DNA of 64,000 nucleotides, taken from positions 1,552,001 through 1,616,000 of the forward strand of contig JAHBXF010000002.1 of assembly GCA_019636615.1 (NCBI GenBank). The letters are read 5' to 3'. Below, piece after piece: positions 26,227-35,272 of this stretch (positions are counted from its first letter, which is position 1; every line of letters begins with the position of its first letter). The notes below the pieces were generated by a model. That model was not told the DNA's origin. It did no database searches and saw nothing but the letters and a program-made list of their open reading frames with translations. Position numbers and translations under genes: made by a program. The DNA is from Phycisphaeraceae bacterium. Lineage in GTDB: Bacteria; Planctomycetota; Phycisphaerae; Phycisphaerales; UBA1924.

Positions 26227-26661
26227 TCATCGGTTCTGTGAGCCGCGTCCAGCGCTTGCCAACTCCCGCCAGCGCCGGCGCTGCTCGCGCCAATCGGCCA
26301 CGGCGCACACGACGCGGAGTTCGTGCTCGCTGATCGCATCCCGCTCCCGCTCCATAAGAGGTAGGAACAGAATCTCCTCCTGGATGTCCGATGCCAGACA
26401 CAGCAGGTCCATGATCTGGCTGATCCGGGCCCGCGTGACCTGCCCCAGCCGGGCGAGGTCGGCGTGGGATTCGACCTCGCCAAGGCGGACCAGTTCCTCG
26501 AACCGGATCGCCAGCGCCATCAGGCGGGCGACTCGAGGCACGCGCCCGGCCACAACCACCGGCGCGACGGGCTCGGGGCCGACGTTGACCTCCTTGCGGC
26601 CCGCCGCCCCGCGAGTGATGTGCACCGGGAACTCGATCGTGACCTCGTCCATGCCGTTCAT
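26227..26661 (-). CDS. HTH protein of the recombinase operon
   Basis: A 144-residue protein with a central helix-turn-helix (HADLARLGQVTRARISQIMD) like those of ParB or resolvase-associated proteins. The N-terminal part is strand-rich and the C-terminal part charged and helical. It starts at an ATG overlapping the recombinase stop (ATGA) and is therefore co-translated with it. It may help choose recombination sites or regulate the recombinase. Confidence 0.62.
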   Translation of the reverse strand: MNGMDEVTIEFPVHITRGAAGRKEVNVGPEPVAPVVVAGRVPRVARLMALAIRFEELVRLGEVESHADLARLGQVTRARISQIMDLLCLASDIQEEILFLPLMERERDAISEHELRVVCAVADWREQRRRWRELASAGRGSQNR

Positions 26662-28250
26662 GCTGCCTCCGGTTCTTCAGCGGGCGCCTGGCCGAGCGTC
26701 CGCAGGCCCGCGGGGTGGAAGGTGATCGACACCGTTTTCTTCGCGCCGTCGTAGTCAACTCGCTTAACCAGGTTCGCCAGCACCGCCGCCTGCTCCCGCG
26801 GGCAGAGAGCGTCCCACGTCGCGCCGAACTCCCTGAGCGCCGCGGCGACTTCGTCGCGGGTGATCACCTCACCTTGGGCCCGCTCCGCTTCGCCCCGAAG
26901 CGCCCGTGCCCGTTCGCTCGCTTTGGCCAGCCGCTCGTGCAGGTCGGCCAAGCGGGCGGCGGCGTTGGCGTCCGTGCCCGCCGTGGCGGCGACCTTACGG
27001 AGATCGCTCTCGATCTTCTGGATCTCACGAACGCTGGCGGCCTGTTCCTTCTCCCTCTGGGCCGTTCGCGTCCGGACGCCGCTCTGGAGTTGGCGGAAGG
27101 TGGACGCGACCAGCGCGCTGTCGCCGCCGATGTGCTTGATGCGCTCGACCACCAGCCGCTCGATCTGCTCCGCAGGCAGCGACCCCGACGGGCAAGCGTG
27201 CCAGCCCTGTTTCTGGGCGACGTAGCAGACGTAGTAGCGGTACGCGGCCTTCCCGTCTTTGACGCTGTAGGTGTGGCCCATCGCGTGCCCGCACGGCCCG
27301 CAGTGGATCAGACCCTTGAGCAGCGCCCCGTGCTGGTTGCGGACGTGCATGCCGCCGGTGCGGCCGTTGTGCTTGATCGTTTGGCAGACCTGCTGCCAAA
27401 GCCGCTCGTCGACGATGGCCGCGTGTTCGCCGGCGAACAACTCCTTCTTGTGCTTGACCTTGCCCACGTAGGCCGGGTTGGTGAGGAGATTGATCAGCAG
27501 GTGCTTGTCCCACACGCGACCGCCGACCGCCGTGCCCTTGCGGGTCGTCCAGCGCTTGCTCGTGCTGCCGCGGGCATTGAGGATCTGGGCCACCTTGGTG
27601 AGCGAGCGGTGCTCCAGATACAAGTGGTAGACCTCGCGGACGAGCTCCGCCTCCGCGGCGTTTACGACGAGCTTGCTCCCGCCCGCGGGCTGGGGCGCGA
27701 GGTCGTACCCCAGGATCGGCTTGCCGCCGAACCACTTGCCCTTGCGCTTGGACGCCGCGATCTTGTCGCGAGTCCGCTCGGAGATGATCTCGCGCTCGAA
27801 CTGGGCGAACGAGAGCAGGATGTTCAGCGTGAGACGCCCCATCGACTGCGTGGTGTTGAACTGCTGCGTCACCGACACGAACGACACGCGGTGCTTCTCG
27901 AAGACCGCCATCATGCGGGCAAAGTCCAGGAGCGATCGCGACAGGCGGTCGACCTTGTAGACCACCACGCAGTCAACCTTACCGGCTTCGATGTCGGCCA
28001 TCAGCCTCAGGCAACCGGGTCGGTCGGTGTTCCCGCCGGTGAAGCCGCCGTCGTTGTACTGGTCCGGCAGCGCGATCCAGCCCTCGTGCTTCATGCTGGC
28101 GATGTAGGCCTCAGCGCTCTCGCGCTGGGCGTGCAGCGAGTTGAACTCTTGCTCGAGTCCCTGTTCGCTGGACTTGCGGGTGTAGATGGCGCACCGCACC
28201 GTCGGCACTCCGGACTGCTTGGGTGGTGCTGTAGTGATAGACGATCTCAT
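26658..28250 (-). CDS. large serine recombinase
   Basis: A 530-residue site-specific recombinase. The N-terminal resolvase domain has the catalytic serine in YTRKSSEQG (about residue 27-28) and the conserved VVYKVDRLSRS. The recombinase domain follows (KPILGYDL), then a zinc ribbon (CGPCGHAMGH, then further Cys) and a coiled coil, all in the order of large serine integrases. It should integrate and excise the island. Its start overlaps the end of the DUF2924 gene and its stop overlaps the HTH gene, forming a compact integration module at the island's right end. Confidence 0.92.
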   Translation of the reverse strand: MRSSITTAPPKQSGVPTVRCAIYTRKSSEQGLEQEFNSLHAQRESAEAYIASMKHEGWIALPDQYNDGGFTGGNTDRPGCLRLMADIEAGKVDCVVVYKVDRLSRSLLDFARMMAVFEKHRVSFVSVTQQFNTTQSMGRLTLNILLSFAQFEREIISERTRDKIAASKRKGKWFGGKPILGYDLAPQPAGGSKLVVNAAEAELVREVYHLYLEHRSLTKVAQILNARGSTSKRWTTRKGTAVGGRVWDKHLLINLLTNPAYVGKVKHKKELFAGEHAAIVDERLWQQVCQTIKHNGRTGGMHVRNQHGALLKGLIHCGPCGHAMGHTYSVKDGKAAYRYYVCYVAQKQGWHACPSGSLPAEQIERLVVERIKHIGGDSALVASTFRQLQSGVRTRTAQREKEQAASVREIQKIESDLRKVAATAGTDANAAARLADLHERLAKASERARALRGEAERAQGEVITRDEVAAALREFGATWDALCPREQAAVLANLVKRVDYDGAKKTVSITFHPAGLRTLGQAPAEEPEAA

Positions 28251-28768
28251 ACGTTGCCCTCCGTGGTGCCGGGCTCATTGAGCCCGAAGAAGCGGAATCC
28301 GTTCCAGTGCGAGCCGGTCACCTTCGCCGCGATGGCGCTCAGCGACCGGTAGACCTCTCCCTCAAACTCGAAGCCCTTGGGCAGCACCCGGACGAACACG
28401 GCGCGGCCCTTGTACTCGCGGCGGAGGACCGTCCCGGGTGGCGGCAGCCGCCCGTCCTCTCGCGTGTGGATGGGCACGCTCACCACGCTCTCGCCGTTGG
28501 CCCGGGGCTTGGGCGCGTCCGGCGATTCGGCGCGTGGCGGGCTTCGCCGCAGGTCAGCGTCGTTGGCCAGTTCACGAGCCCGTTGGCGAGCCCGCTCGGA
28601 GAGGTCGCCCTCTCGCAGGGCCTGCATCCGCCAGAGAATCCGTTTGATCAGCAGCACCTTGTGGTGCGTGCGTGTCTCTTCGCCGTAGACCTTGGCGTAC
28701 CGCTGCTTCAGCTGCGGCACCGTCATCTGTTCCAAGGCCCGTTCGGCTGCATTCACATCGATCGCCAT
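28247..28768 (-). CDS. DUF2924 protein
   Basis: A 173-residue protein matching DUF2924, a family found next to large serine recombinases in Planctomycetota and proteobacterial elements. An N-terminal helical segment (LKQRYAKVYGEETRTHHKVL) is followed by a linker and a C-terminal strand-rich segment (GTVLRREYKGRAVFVRVL, ending GSHWNGFRFFGL). It probably assists the recombinase or binds DNA. The ATG at 28768 follows GGAG at 6 nt; the stop overlaps the recombinase start. Confidence 0.82.
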   Translation of the reverse strand: MAIDVNAAERALEQMTVPQLKQRYAKVYGEETRTHHKVLLIKRILWRMQALREGDLSERARQRARELANDADLRRSPPRAESPDAPKPRANGESVVSVPIHTREDGRLPPPGTVLRREYKGRAVFVRVLPKGFEFEGEVYRSLSAIAAKVTGSHWNGFRFFGLNEPGTTEGNV

Positions 28769-28791
28769 CGGGGTCTCCGTTCTCGTGGTCG

Positions 28792-29025
28792 TTAACCACG
28801 CGACCCATCAGGGCGGGCATGCTCGGAAAGTTCAAGTCGAGTCGGAGAGCCTTCTTGATGCTCGATGCTCGGCACCGAAATGGCGACCTGTCGCCGCCGG
28901 CGGCGGATGCCCTCGGCAAAGATGGCGGCGATGTTTTCCAGCCGGGCGGCGGGCGTGGTCGGGGCATCGGGGTCGAGCGTGGCGGTGGGGGCGGGCGCGT
29001 CGTCCATGAGCGCGGTGTCGTGCAC
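28792..29025 (-). CDS. small protein at head of the integration module
   Basis: A 77-residue protein with an acidic N-terminus and a helix RLENIAAIFAEGIRRRRRQV, a pattern I associate with small genes preceding DUF2924 genes in planctomycete elements. GTG at 29025 is preferred because GGAGG lies 8 nt upstream; an ATG at 29052 is the alternative. Function unknown. Confidence 0.5.
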   Translation of the reverse strand: MHDTALMDDAPAPTATLDPDAPTTPAARLENIAAIFAEGIRRRRRQVAISVPSIEHQEGSPTRLELSEHARPDGSRG

Positions 29026-29390
29026 GGGCACATCCTCCGTGAAGGGGGACATGCATCCGTGCGGGCGTGCGCTTGGCGCTCGGCTTCGCACCTGATGCTG
29101 GATTGGAGCCCGCGTCCGGTGCGGGCCCTCTGCCCACTGAATACGCGAAACGGTCAGGGAGCACCCCAGACGCCGAAGGGCACCCCTCGTTCACCCCGGC
29201 AGCGCGTTAACCACGACGCCCAGAGAGTTTGAGAGCGCGGAGAGACTTTCGGCCTCCAACCCCGGCGTGGCGACCGATCCGCCGATAGGATGTCTCGGAT
29301 TCGAGAGCGCTCGGGAAATCGAGGACTTTCAGAAGTCCCGTAGATCCCGAGAGATATGCGCCGCAGGCAAAGACCCGCGACCGTTAACGA
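29026..29390. other. non-coding right border of the island
   Basis: No gene is seen here. An 11-bp sequence CGTTAACCACG at 29205-29215 is also present at 28790-28800. The attachment site of the element may lie in this stretch, but no second copy of a core can be tested because the left end is outside the window. Confidence 0.35.
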
Positions 29391-29417
29391 GAAAAGGCCT
29401 CTTCCCGAGGCCTTTCT
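29391..29417 (-). terminator. terminator downstream of tRNA-Asn
   Basis: AAAGGCCTC (29393-29401), loop TTCCC, GAGGCCTTT (29407-29415) form a perfect 9-bp stem. On the minus strand it lies just after the tRNA 3' end and is followed by TTTTC. Confidence 0.75.
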
Positions 29418-29422
29418 CTGAA

Positions 29423-29494
29423 CTCCCCGACTAGGACTCGAACCTAGAACCTAGCGGTTAACAGCCGCTCGCTCTACCATTGAGCTATCGGGGA
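29423..29494 (-). tRNA. tRNA-Asn (GTT)
   Basis: The minus strand folds as a full cloverleaf: acceptor TCCCCGA pairs with TCGGGGA, D stem GCTC/GAGC, anticodon stem AGCGG/CCGCT with loop CTGTTAA giving anticodon GTT, and T stem CTAGG/CCTAG around TTCGAGT. The discriminator base is G and CCA is not encoded. It marks the start of ordinary chromosome to the right of the island. Confidence 0.95.
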
Positions 29495-29698
29495 CCGATG
29501 GGCCTAAACACTAGGCCCCACTTCACATCGGTCAAGCGTTTATGCCCCCTCAGTCGCACACTTCCCCTCTCAAATTCGTCACCGGCACAGCCCCACCGCC
29601 CATGTGGGCAGCGCGCGGCCGGGGTGCCCGGCATTGGCGAGGGTCCCGTTTCAGACACCCCCACTCTCGCTCACTCTCCCCCACACCCCCCCACCCCC

Positions 29699-30104
29699 AA
29701 CCTCTCCCGATCGCACTCCCGCCGGCAACCCATGCCATCCCGGACAATGCCTGACGAACATCGCTGCTCAACGACACGCCCCCGTCCGCTCGCCCCCCAC
29801 CCCTCCCGATCACAGTTTCGCCTGCAACCCTGAGCACCCATACGAGGGTGTTTATCTGCGCTGCTCTCCCCCACACCCCCAACCTCTCCCGATCGCACTC
29901 CCGCCGGCAACCCATGCCATCCCGGACAATGCCTGACGAACATCGCTGCTCAACGACACGCCCCCGTCCGCTCGCCGCCCACCCCTCCCGATCACAGTTT
30001 CGCCTGCAACCCTGAGCACCCATACGAGGGTGTTTATCTGCGCCGCTTACCCCTACACCCCCAACCTCTCCCGATCGCACTCCCGCCGCCAACCCATACC
30101 ACTT
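29699..30104. repeat. 182-bp tandem repeat, two copies plus a partial third
   Basis: The unit beginning AACCTCTCCCGATCGCACTC recurs at 29699, 29881 and 30063 with an exact 182-bp period. The two full copies appear almost identical (one difference seen near 29798); the third continues only about 40 bp. Each unit includes CATACGAGGGTGTTTATCTG. The whole stretch from 29495 to 30531 holds no convincing gene, and its plus strand is unusually C-rich (runs of CCCCACACCCCC). Confidence 0.85.
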
Positions 30105-30531
30105 CATGCCAGGCCGTCGACAATCGGTACCCCCTGAACAATCCAGTTCCCAACGGAGCGAATGCCGGTTCGCATCGAGGTACTCAGCAGACTTGCACAA
30201 GCGGGACGCCTGTGCCACCCAGACCACAGAGGGCCCAATCGCTGTCCGCCCCCCCCTCCACCCGACCGGGGCAGTACGGCTCTGGGAGAGATTGGCATTT
30301 GGGTGGCCGGGCGCGAAGGGACCGCGTGAACTGCGGAGGGGTCAGCACCCAGAACGAACCCGTGGCGGCGGCGGGTGTTACCACCACAGATCGTTCCATC
30401 GCTGTCAGGCGTACCATCCATAACCCTATCAGCGGGTGCGATCGCGTCTAGTTGTCGCGGCGGGCTTGGCCAGCGTGGCGGTGCGTGCTACCATCTCGAC
30501 CCGCACCAGCGCGGTCCCGAAAGGCCCACTC

Positions 30532-30750
30532 ATGAAGACCGACATTCACCCCAAGTACTTCCCCAACTGCAAGGTCTACCACAACGGCCAGGTCGTGATG
30601 ACCGTCGGCGCGACCGTTCCCGAACTGCATGTTGAAGTGTGGTCGGGCTCGCACCCCTTCTTCACGGGCAAGCAGGCGTTTGTCGACGCCGCGGGCCGCG
30701 TTGAGAAGTTCCAGCGCAAGTATTCGGGCAACTACTTCAACAAGAAGTAA
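30532..30750 (+). CDS. rpmE: 50S ribosomal protein L31
   Basis: A 72-residue L31 homologue (MKTDIHPKYFPNCKVYHNGQ, then SHPFFTGKQAFVDAAGRVEK). The N-terminal DIHPKY and the HPFFTGKQ motif are diagnostic. It lacks the CxxC zinc pair of the zinc-binding form, having a single Cys at residue 13, so it is the C-minus, zinc-independent type. It binds the large subunit near the central protuberance. It is followed by a strong terminator and has its own transcript. Confidence 0.93.
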   Translation: MKTDIHPKYFPNCKVYHNGQVVMTVGATVPELHVEVWSGSHPFFTGKQAFVDAAGRVEKFQRKYSGNYFNKK

Positions 30751-30805
30751 CTCAGCCGAGGCTGCGTCGCCCGGCCGCGCCACACACTCGAATCACCGAG
30801 CATCG

Positions 30806-30830
30806 CCCGGCCCCGTGGCCGGGTTTTTCT
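30806..30830 (+). terminator. rho-independent terminator of rpmE
   Basis: CCCGGCC, loop CCGT, GGCCGGG, then TTTTTCTT: a perfect 7-bp GC stem followed by a T-run, 55 bp after the L31 stop. Confidence 0.85.
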
Positions 30831-30864
30831 TGCGCTCACACACTGGGCGCGAGTGCGGGGCGCT

Positions 30865-33800
30865 TCAGCGGGGAGCATCTTCTGTGCCCAGCACGCGGCG
30901 GATGGTGCGGTTGATCTCGGCGAGGGGCACCACGCGCGTCTGGACGTCCCCCACTGTTCCTTCGATGCGCAGAGAAACTGCCTTGCTTGAAACGGCCAGG
31001 AACATGCGGTCGAGGAGCGCGGAGAAGGGAACGCGAGAATCGCCCAGGGGCCGCAGCGCACCGGCGGCGGAACCCGTGACGGGGCTCTGCTCGCCCAGCC
31101 AGATGTCTTCAACTTCACCGGCGGCGAGAACATCAACGCCGCGGTTGTAGTAGTGAAGCCGCGCGAGCCTGAGCGTGTCGCCCTCGAGTCGCAGGCGTGC
31201 GATGCCCCGTCCCTGGGGCCTGCCCTGTTCGTCTTTGTCTGGGCCGACGTTGAGGAGCCCGTACAACTGCGAGATGACGGGCATGTTTCCCAGGTCGGAG
31301 TTTTCGAGGATGATCTCTGCTTCGCCGTAGGAACGCCTGGGGGGGAAGACGTAACCGCCCATCGCGGCGTCGAGGCTCATGACGCCGGGGGTTTGTGGGA
31401 ACTGAGGATCGGCGCCGCGTGCCAACTGCTCGATCTGCAATCCGCTGCCGCGGAGGCTGAAGTGAACAAAGGGCGCGTCGTCGTGCCAACTGAGGCGCGA
31501 CCAGAAGGTCACCTCACCGCCGGCGAGCACGGCCGTCGATCGATCAAGCACGACGCGGCCGTCGCCGGCGTAGCCATCGAGTTTTACCTCGCTGAACTCG
31601 AGGCCTCTGTGACGGCCGCCCTCGATTTCGAGATCTGCCTGCACGCGCAGCGGGCCGAAACTCTGGGGGCCCGAGCCGTCTTCAGCGACAACTTTGCCGA
31701 AGAGCACGCCGCGGAGGTCTTGCGCTTCGTCGGCGTGAATACCCAGTTCGCGCAGGTCGATGCCGACGAGGACGAGTTCGCCGCGGGTTTTGGTCCAGTC
31801 GTCGAGGTGTGTGACGGCCGCGCCCGTGGCGGTGCCCTTGAGCACATCGGCGGTGATCCGCTGGGCGTTGATGGCTCGCCCCTGGGCAAGACCGCTCACG
31901 TCAACATCGGCGACACGGCGGCCTTCCCACCAGAGCGCCGCTTTGCCCTCGAAGGGCCCCTGCGCCTGTCGCGTGGAGGGCTCGATGTCGAAACCGATAC
32001 GCCCATCAAGCACGGCGACGAGTGGCACGTCGTCGCGTTCGAAGAGCCACTGGCGCAGGTTGAGGTCGGCGCGCACCTTGCCGCCGTCGAGGGGGTCGAG
32101 TTCGATCTCTCCGGTGAGTGTGCCGCGGCGCGGATCGTTGGTTGCTCTCTGCAGGAGCATATCGTGAAGACGGAGGCGGCCGCCGACGAGGGCGACGCTG
32201 CCACGCCCGCTTTCGATCTGCCAGTCTGGGGTGCGGTCGCGGCTTGCGGCGAGCCAGCCCCGCGCGTCTGTGATGTTCCACGAACCATCGAGACGTGCGG
32301 TCTCTGGAACGATGTCGGTCATGGCCAGCGTGGCCCGGAGGTCTGCCTCGCCCTCAAGAATCATCTCCGGCACGATCAACGCACCGACTCGGCCCAGGTC
32401 AATGCCGGTGCCCGCCAGCGAGATCGTGGATTGGCTGGTGAAGAAATCGTGCGCGGCTTCGAAGGCCCACTCGCCGCCGGCGAACCCGAAGGAATCAGCG
32501 GTGAGTTTCGCGTTCTCTGCGGTGATTCTGCCCTGGCCTGAGATTTCGAGCGACTCAGCGCCCAGCGGGGCGACACCGGCGGCGCTGACGATTGCCTGGA
32601 TGTCAATGTCCACAGGGTTGACACGCCCGGCGATTTCAATCGCCGCGTCGAGCGTGCCGGGCTCGCTCGCCAAACCCAGCACCCCCGCGACCTCGGCCCA
32701 GGGGGCGTTGAGTTCGCCGGCGATGTAGAGCGGGGTTGGTGCATCTGCATCGAAATGTGCACGCCCCATAGCCTGCACGCCGGAAGCCTGGGCACGCCAC
32801 GAGAGAAGTTCGGCCCTGCGGGGCGTGCCAGAGGCCACAAACCTGGTGTGCAACTCTGTGCCGGCGAAATCACGCAGGCCGATCTTGCCAAGATCAATGC
32901 CGCTGCCCTCGAAGACCAGGCTCCACACGCCGGTGGACGTGTCGAGTGTGCCCTGCGCCGCCACAGGCCCGAGGCGATCGATCGAGAGGGAAGAGAGGGA
33001 GAGCGAGGGCCACGAGAGTGAGAAGGCCGCGCGAAGGCCTGAGAAATCCAGATTGAGCGCATCGGCCTCGCGCAGGATGAACTCGTCGCTGCGCAGCGTG
33101 CCGGCGAGTTCTTGCCAGGTGCGGCCGGAAGCCTCGACGGTTGTGTTCATCGAACCGAGTCGGCCGGGCGTCTGTCCCTTGGCACGAACCTCGGCCCGCA
33201 GCGACGTGTCGCCCAACCGGGGGATGGCGGCGACGAGCGATGCGCTGCCCTCGCTGTTGGTGCCGGTGCCGAAGTCTGCGGCCCACACGATGTCGGCCGA
33301 TGCATGCCGGCGGGCGTGCAGCCATGACGCGGAGAGTTCGGCGTTGATGCCCCGCGCCGAAATCTGCAGGCCGGTGGCACGCGCGCCGGACGCGTCGATA
33401 GTTGCGGCGCCGCCGTTGAGCACGACCGTGCCGTCTCCAAGAACGCCGATGTCGTTGAGGCGTCTGGTGAGCCGTGGATCGCGGAACCAAAGCCCGCGTG
33501 GCGTGGCGAGGATCAAGCCTTCAGCGTTCACTTGCACGTCGATCGCGCCGCCCGCGTGCGTCTGCTCAACAGCGAGGCTGTCGATGCGCAGCGAGCCAGA
33601 GAGCCCACCTCGCAGAAGATCGCCTCGCCACGTCGCCGTGAAGGTGGGCGGCGCGATGCCGGCCTCTGGCACAAGGGGCGTGAATGCCGCGAGGTTGGCG
33701 GCCTGAATCTCGATGCGGTGGTCCCAGCCGAATGGCGAGAGCCTGCCGATGGCCTGGTTGCCGGCGAGGTGCGCGGCGAAGTCCCACGTGCTCAGGCCGT

Positions 33801-34368
33801 CGGGTGTTGCGATGAAGCGTGCGGGCAGTTCTACGGTTTCGCCGGTGCGCCGCGAGACCGAGATGGTGGCGTCAGCAACCTCGACCTTGGGCAGACGGAC
33901 AGGGCCTGTGGTGGACCCTTCCTGCGCCAGCGAGAGGAGGCTGATGGCCCGCAGCGCGTTCCAGCCGCCCGAATCATCTTCGAGGATGTTCACGCGAAGG
34001 CCGGCAACAACCACACGCGAGAGGCCGGGGTCTTGCGTGAGCACAATCCATGGGAGCCAGCGGGTGTCCGCGTCGAGTCGAGCCACGGTGGCCACGGGGG
34101 CGTTGTCGAGCGGCGGCGTGATGCTGACATCTTCGAGCGTGGCCCCGCCGAAGAAGGAGACACGCACCGTGCCGATGCGCACGCGCATGCCCGTCTGTGC
34201 TTCGAGCGCTTCGACGATGAGCGTGCGGGGCAGGTTCGAGCCGAGCCCCGCGGACACACCCCACGCGGCGAACGCCAGCCCGATCGCCAGCAGCACCGCC
34301 ACGGCCACCACGCGGCGCAGCCAGCGCCCCGTTCTGCCGCTGCGGTTGTGCTCCGGTGTTTGCGTCAT
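30865..34368 (-). CDS. AsmA/YhdP-like large envelope protein
   Basis: A 1167-residue protein with one N-terminal membrane segment (VVAVAVLLAIGLAFAAWGVS, about 20-40) followed by a long, strand-rich region with no further membrane spans. It closes with a segment typical of AsmA-like proteins (ENSDLGNMPVISQLYGLLNV). Such proteins are anchored in the inner membrane, span the periplasm as a beta groove, and take part in phospholipid or outer-membrane biogenesis. It converges on rpmE and is 48 bp downstream of the lipoprotein gene, probably one transcript. The exact subfamily is uncertain. Confidence 0.75.
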   Translation of the reverse strand: MTQTPEHNRSGRTGRWLRRVVAVAVLLAIGLAFAAWGVSAGLGSNLPRTLIVEALEAQTGMRVRIGTVRVSFFGGATLEDVSITPPLDNAPVATVARLDADTRWLPWIVLTQDPGLSRVVVAGLRVNILEDDSGGWNALRAISLLSLAQEGSTTGPVRLPKVEVADATISVSRRTGETVELPARFIATPDGLSTWDFAAHLAGNQAIGRLSPFGWDHRIEIQAANLAAFTPLVPEAGIAPPTFTATWRGDLLRGGLSGSLRIDSLAVEQTHAGGAIDVQVNAEGLILATPRGLWFRDPRLTRRLNDIGVLGDGTVVLNGGAATIDASGARATGLQISARGINAELSASWLHARRHASADIVWAADFGTGTNSEGSASLVAAIPRLGDTSLRAEVRAKGQTPGRLGSMNTTVEASGRTWQELAGTLRSDEFILREADALNLDFSGLRAAFSLSWPSLSLSSLSIDRLGPVAAQGTLDTSTGVWSLVFEGSGIDLGKIGLRDFAGTELHTRFVASGTPRRAELLSWRAQASGVQAMGRAHFDADAPTPLYIAGELNAPWAEVAGVLGLASEPGTLDAAIEIAGRVNPVDIDIQAIVSAAGVAPLGAESLEISGQGRITAENAKLTADSFGFAGGEWAFEAAHDFFTSQSTISLAGTGIDLGRVGALIVPEMILEGEADLRATLAMTDIVPETARLDGSWNITDARGWLAASRDRTPDWQIESGRGSVALVGGRLRLHDMLLQRATNDPRRGTLTGEIELDPLDGGKVRADLNLRQWLFERDDVPLVAVLDGRIGFDIEPSTRQAQGPFEGKAALWWEGRRVADVDVSGLAQGRAINAQRITADVLKGTATGAAVTHLDDWTKTRGELVLVGIDLRELGIHADEAQDLRGVLFGKVVAEDGSGPQSFGPLRVQADLEIEGGRHRGLEFSEVKLDGYAGDGRVVLDRSTAVLAGGEVTFWSRLSWHDDAPFVHFSLRGSGLQIEQLARGADPQFPQTPGVMSLDAAMGGYVFPPRRSYGEAEIILENSDLGNMPVISQLYGLLNVGPDKDEQGRPQGRGIARLRLEGDTLRLARLHYYNRGVDVLAAGEVEDIWLGEQSPVTGSAAGALRPLGDSRVPFSALLDRMFLAVSSKAVSLRIEGTVGDVQTRVVPLAEINRTIRRVLGTEDAPR

Positions 34369-34416
34369 GCTGCGTGTGTTTACTTCGTGCGGGGTGGAGG
34401 CGAGGGTTGGGCGCTG

Positions 34417-35049
34417 TTACTCGTCGGTCTGGACGGTCGGGATATTTCCTGTCGAGCGAGGGCCAACCCCGAAAAACCACCAGTCGTCGCGTGTCGAGCG
34501 GCCGATGAACGGGCCCGAACTCGCGACGACTTCTCCGGTCTTGAGCCAGTAGGCCACGTACGAGACACCCGCGACGCCGGTTTGATAGCGGTTCTTCACA
34601 ACAGCCAACTCGGGCGTGACAAGCGGGACCGTGTTGGTTGAGCCGGGGGTGAACTGGATCGGGGGCAGACCCAGAAGATAGTCGTCGCGGTCGATGCCCA
34701 CGCCGCTGCTGCGCACTTCGAGCACGATCTGGGCATCATCGATCGATCGCGCGACCTGCACCCCGGACTGCATGAGTTTGGCGCGGAACTCGCCGATGAC
34801 GAAGGCCTGCTCTGAGGCCGCGAAGTATTGCGTATCGACAAAGACCCTTCTCCCGCGCAGCACCTCAAAGGAAAGTTGTTCCACCGCCTCCGCGGCCGCC
34901 TTTGAGAGCAGGAACTGCTCGGTGGCGGTTCTGGGTGGATCGGTCACTCGGGTTGAAGCACATCCGGCCACGGCGGCGATGCCCAGGCAGAGCCCCGCTC
35001 GCCTGCCCCAATCCCCGATGTCCACTCGGAATCCTCGCATCTCGGTCAT
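34417..35049 (-). CDS. DUF6655-like lipoprotein
   Basis: A 210-residue protein with a hydrophobic leader ending in a lipobox-like AAVAGC (about residues 25-30) followed by ASTRVTDPPRTATEQFLLS, a conserved start I associate with the planctomycete DUF6655 family. The rest is a soluble alpha/beta domain ending DDWWFFGVGP. It is probably anchored to a membrane facing the periplasm. Upstream of the AsmA-like gene on the same strand; divergent from metH. Confidence 0.7.
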   Translation of the reverse strand: MTEMRGFRVDIGDWGRRAGLCLGIAAVAGCASTRVTDPPRTATEQFLLSKAAAEAVEQLSFEVLRGRRVFVDTQYFAASEQAFVIGEFRAKLMQSGVQVARSIDDAQIVLEVRSSGVGIDRDDYLLGLPPIQFTPGSTNTVPLVTPELAVVKNRYQTGVAGVSYVAYWLKTGEVVASSGPFIGRSTRDDWWFFGVGPRSTGNIPTVQTDE

Positions 35050-35110
35050 TCCTCCTGACTACCCCTTGGTGAAACCTCGCCTCCCCCAGTTTCCTTTCAA
35101 ATACCAAACA

Positions 35111-35272
35111 TATAATCCGAGTCCGGCCTGCGCGTTCGCTGAGAAAGCCACGCCGGTGCAATCCACGCCGGGATGAAGGTCTGCGGGGTGGAGACTCTAC
35201 ACCTCGCGCGGCCAAAGGTCATGGATCGCCGAGATTCATCCGTTCTTGCGGATATACGGCTAAAGTAGATGC
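35111..35272 (+). promoter_or_regulatory. metH promoter and about 150-nt leader
   Basis: A perfect TATAAT at 35111-35116 would start a transcript with a leader of about 150 nt before metH. The leader holds GCCGGTGCAATCCACGCCGG (35151-35170 approx.), an inverted arrangement containing a GGTGCAATCC box reminiscent of cobalamin or SAM riboswitch elements, but I could not fit a full consensus of either. The -35 region is weak. Regulatory role is a suggestion only. Confidence 0.35.

Noticed and set aside
29672-30060. Possible CRISPR array
   Set aside because: Repeat units are 182 bp with no short spacers; this is a simple tandem repeat and no cas genes are near.
30106-30423. 105-residue frames on both strands between the tandem repeat and rpmE
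   Set aside because: No ribosome-binding site, repetitive composition and no similarity to anything I know; treated as non-coding.
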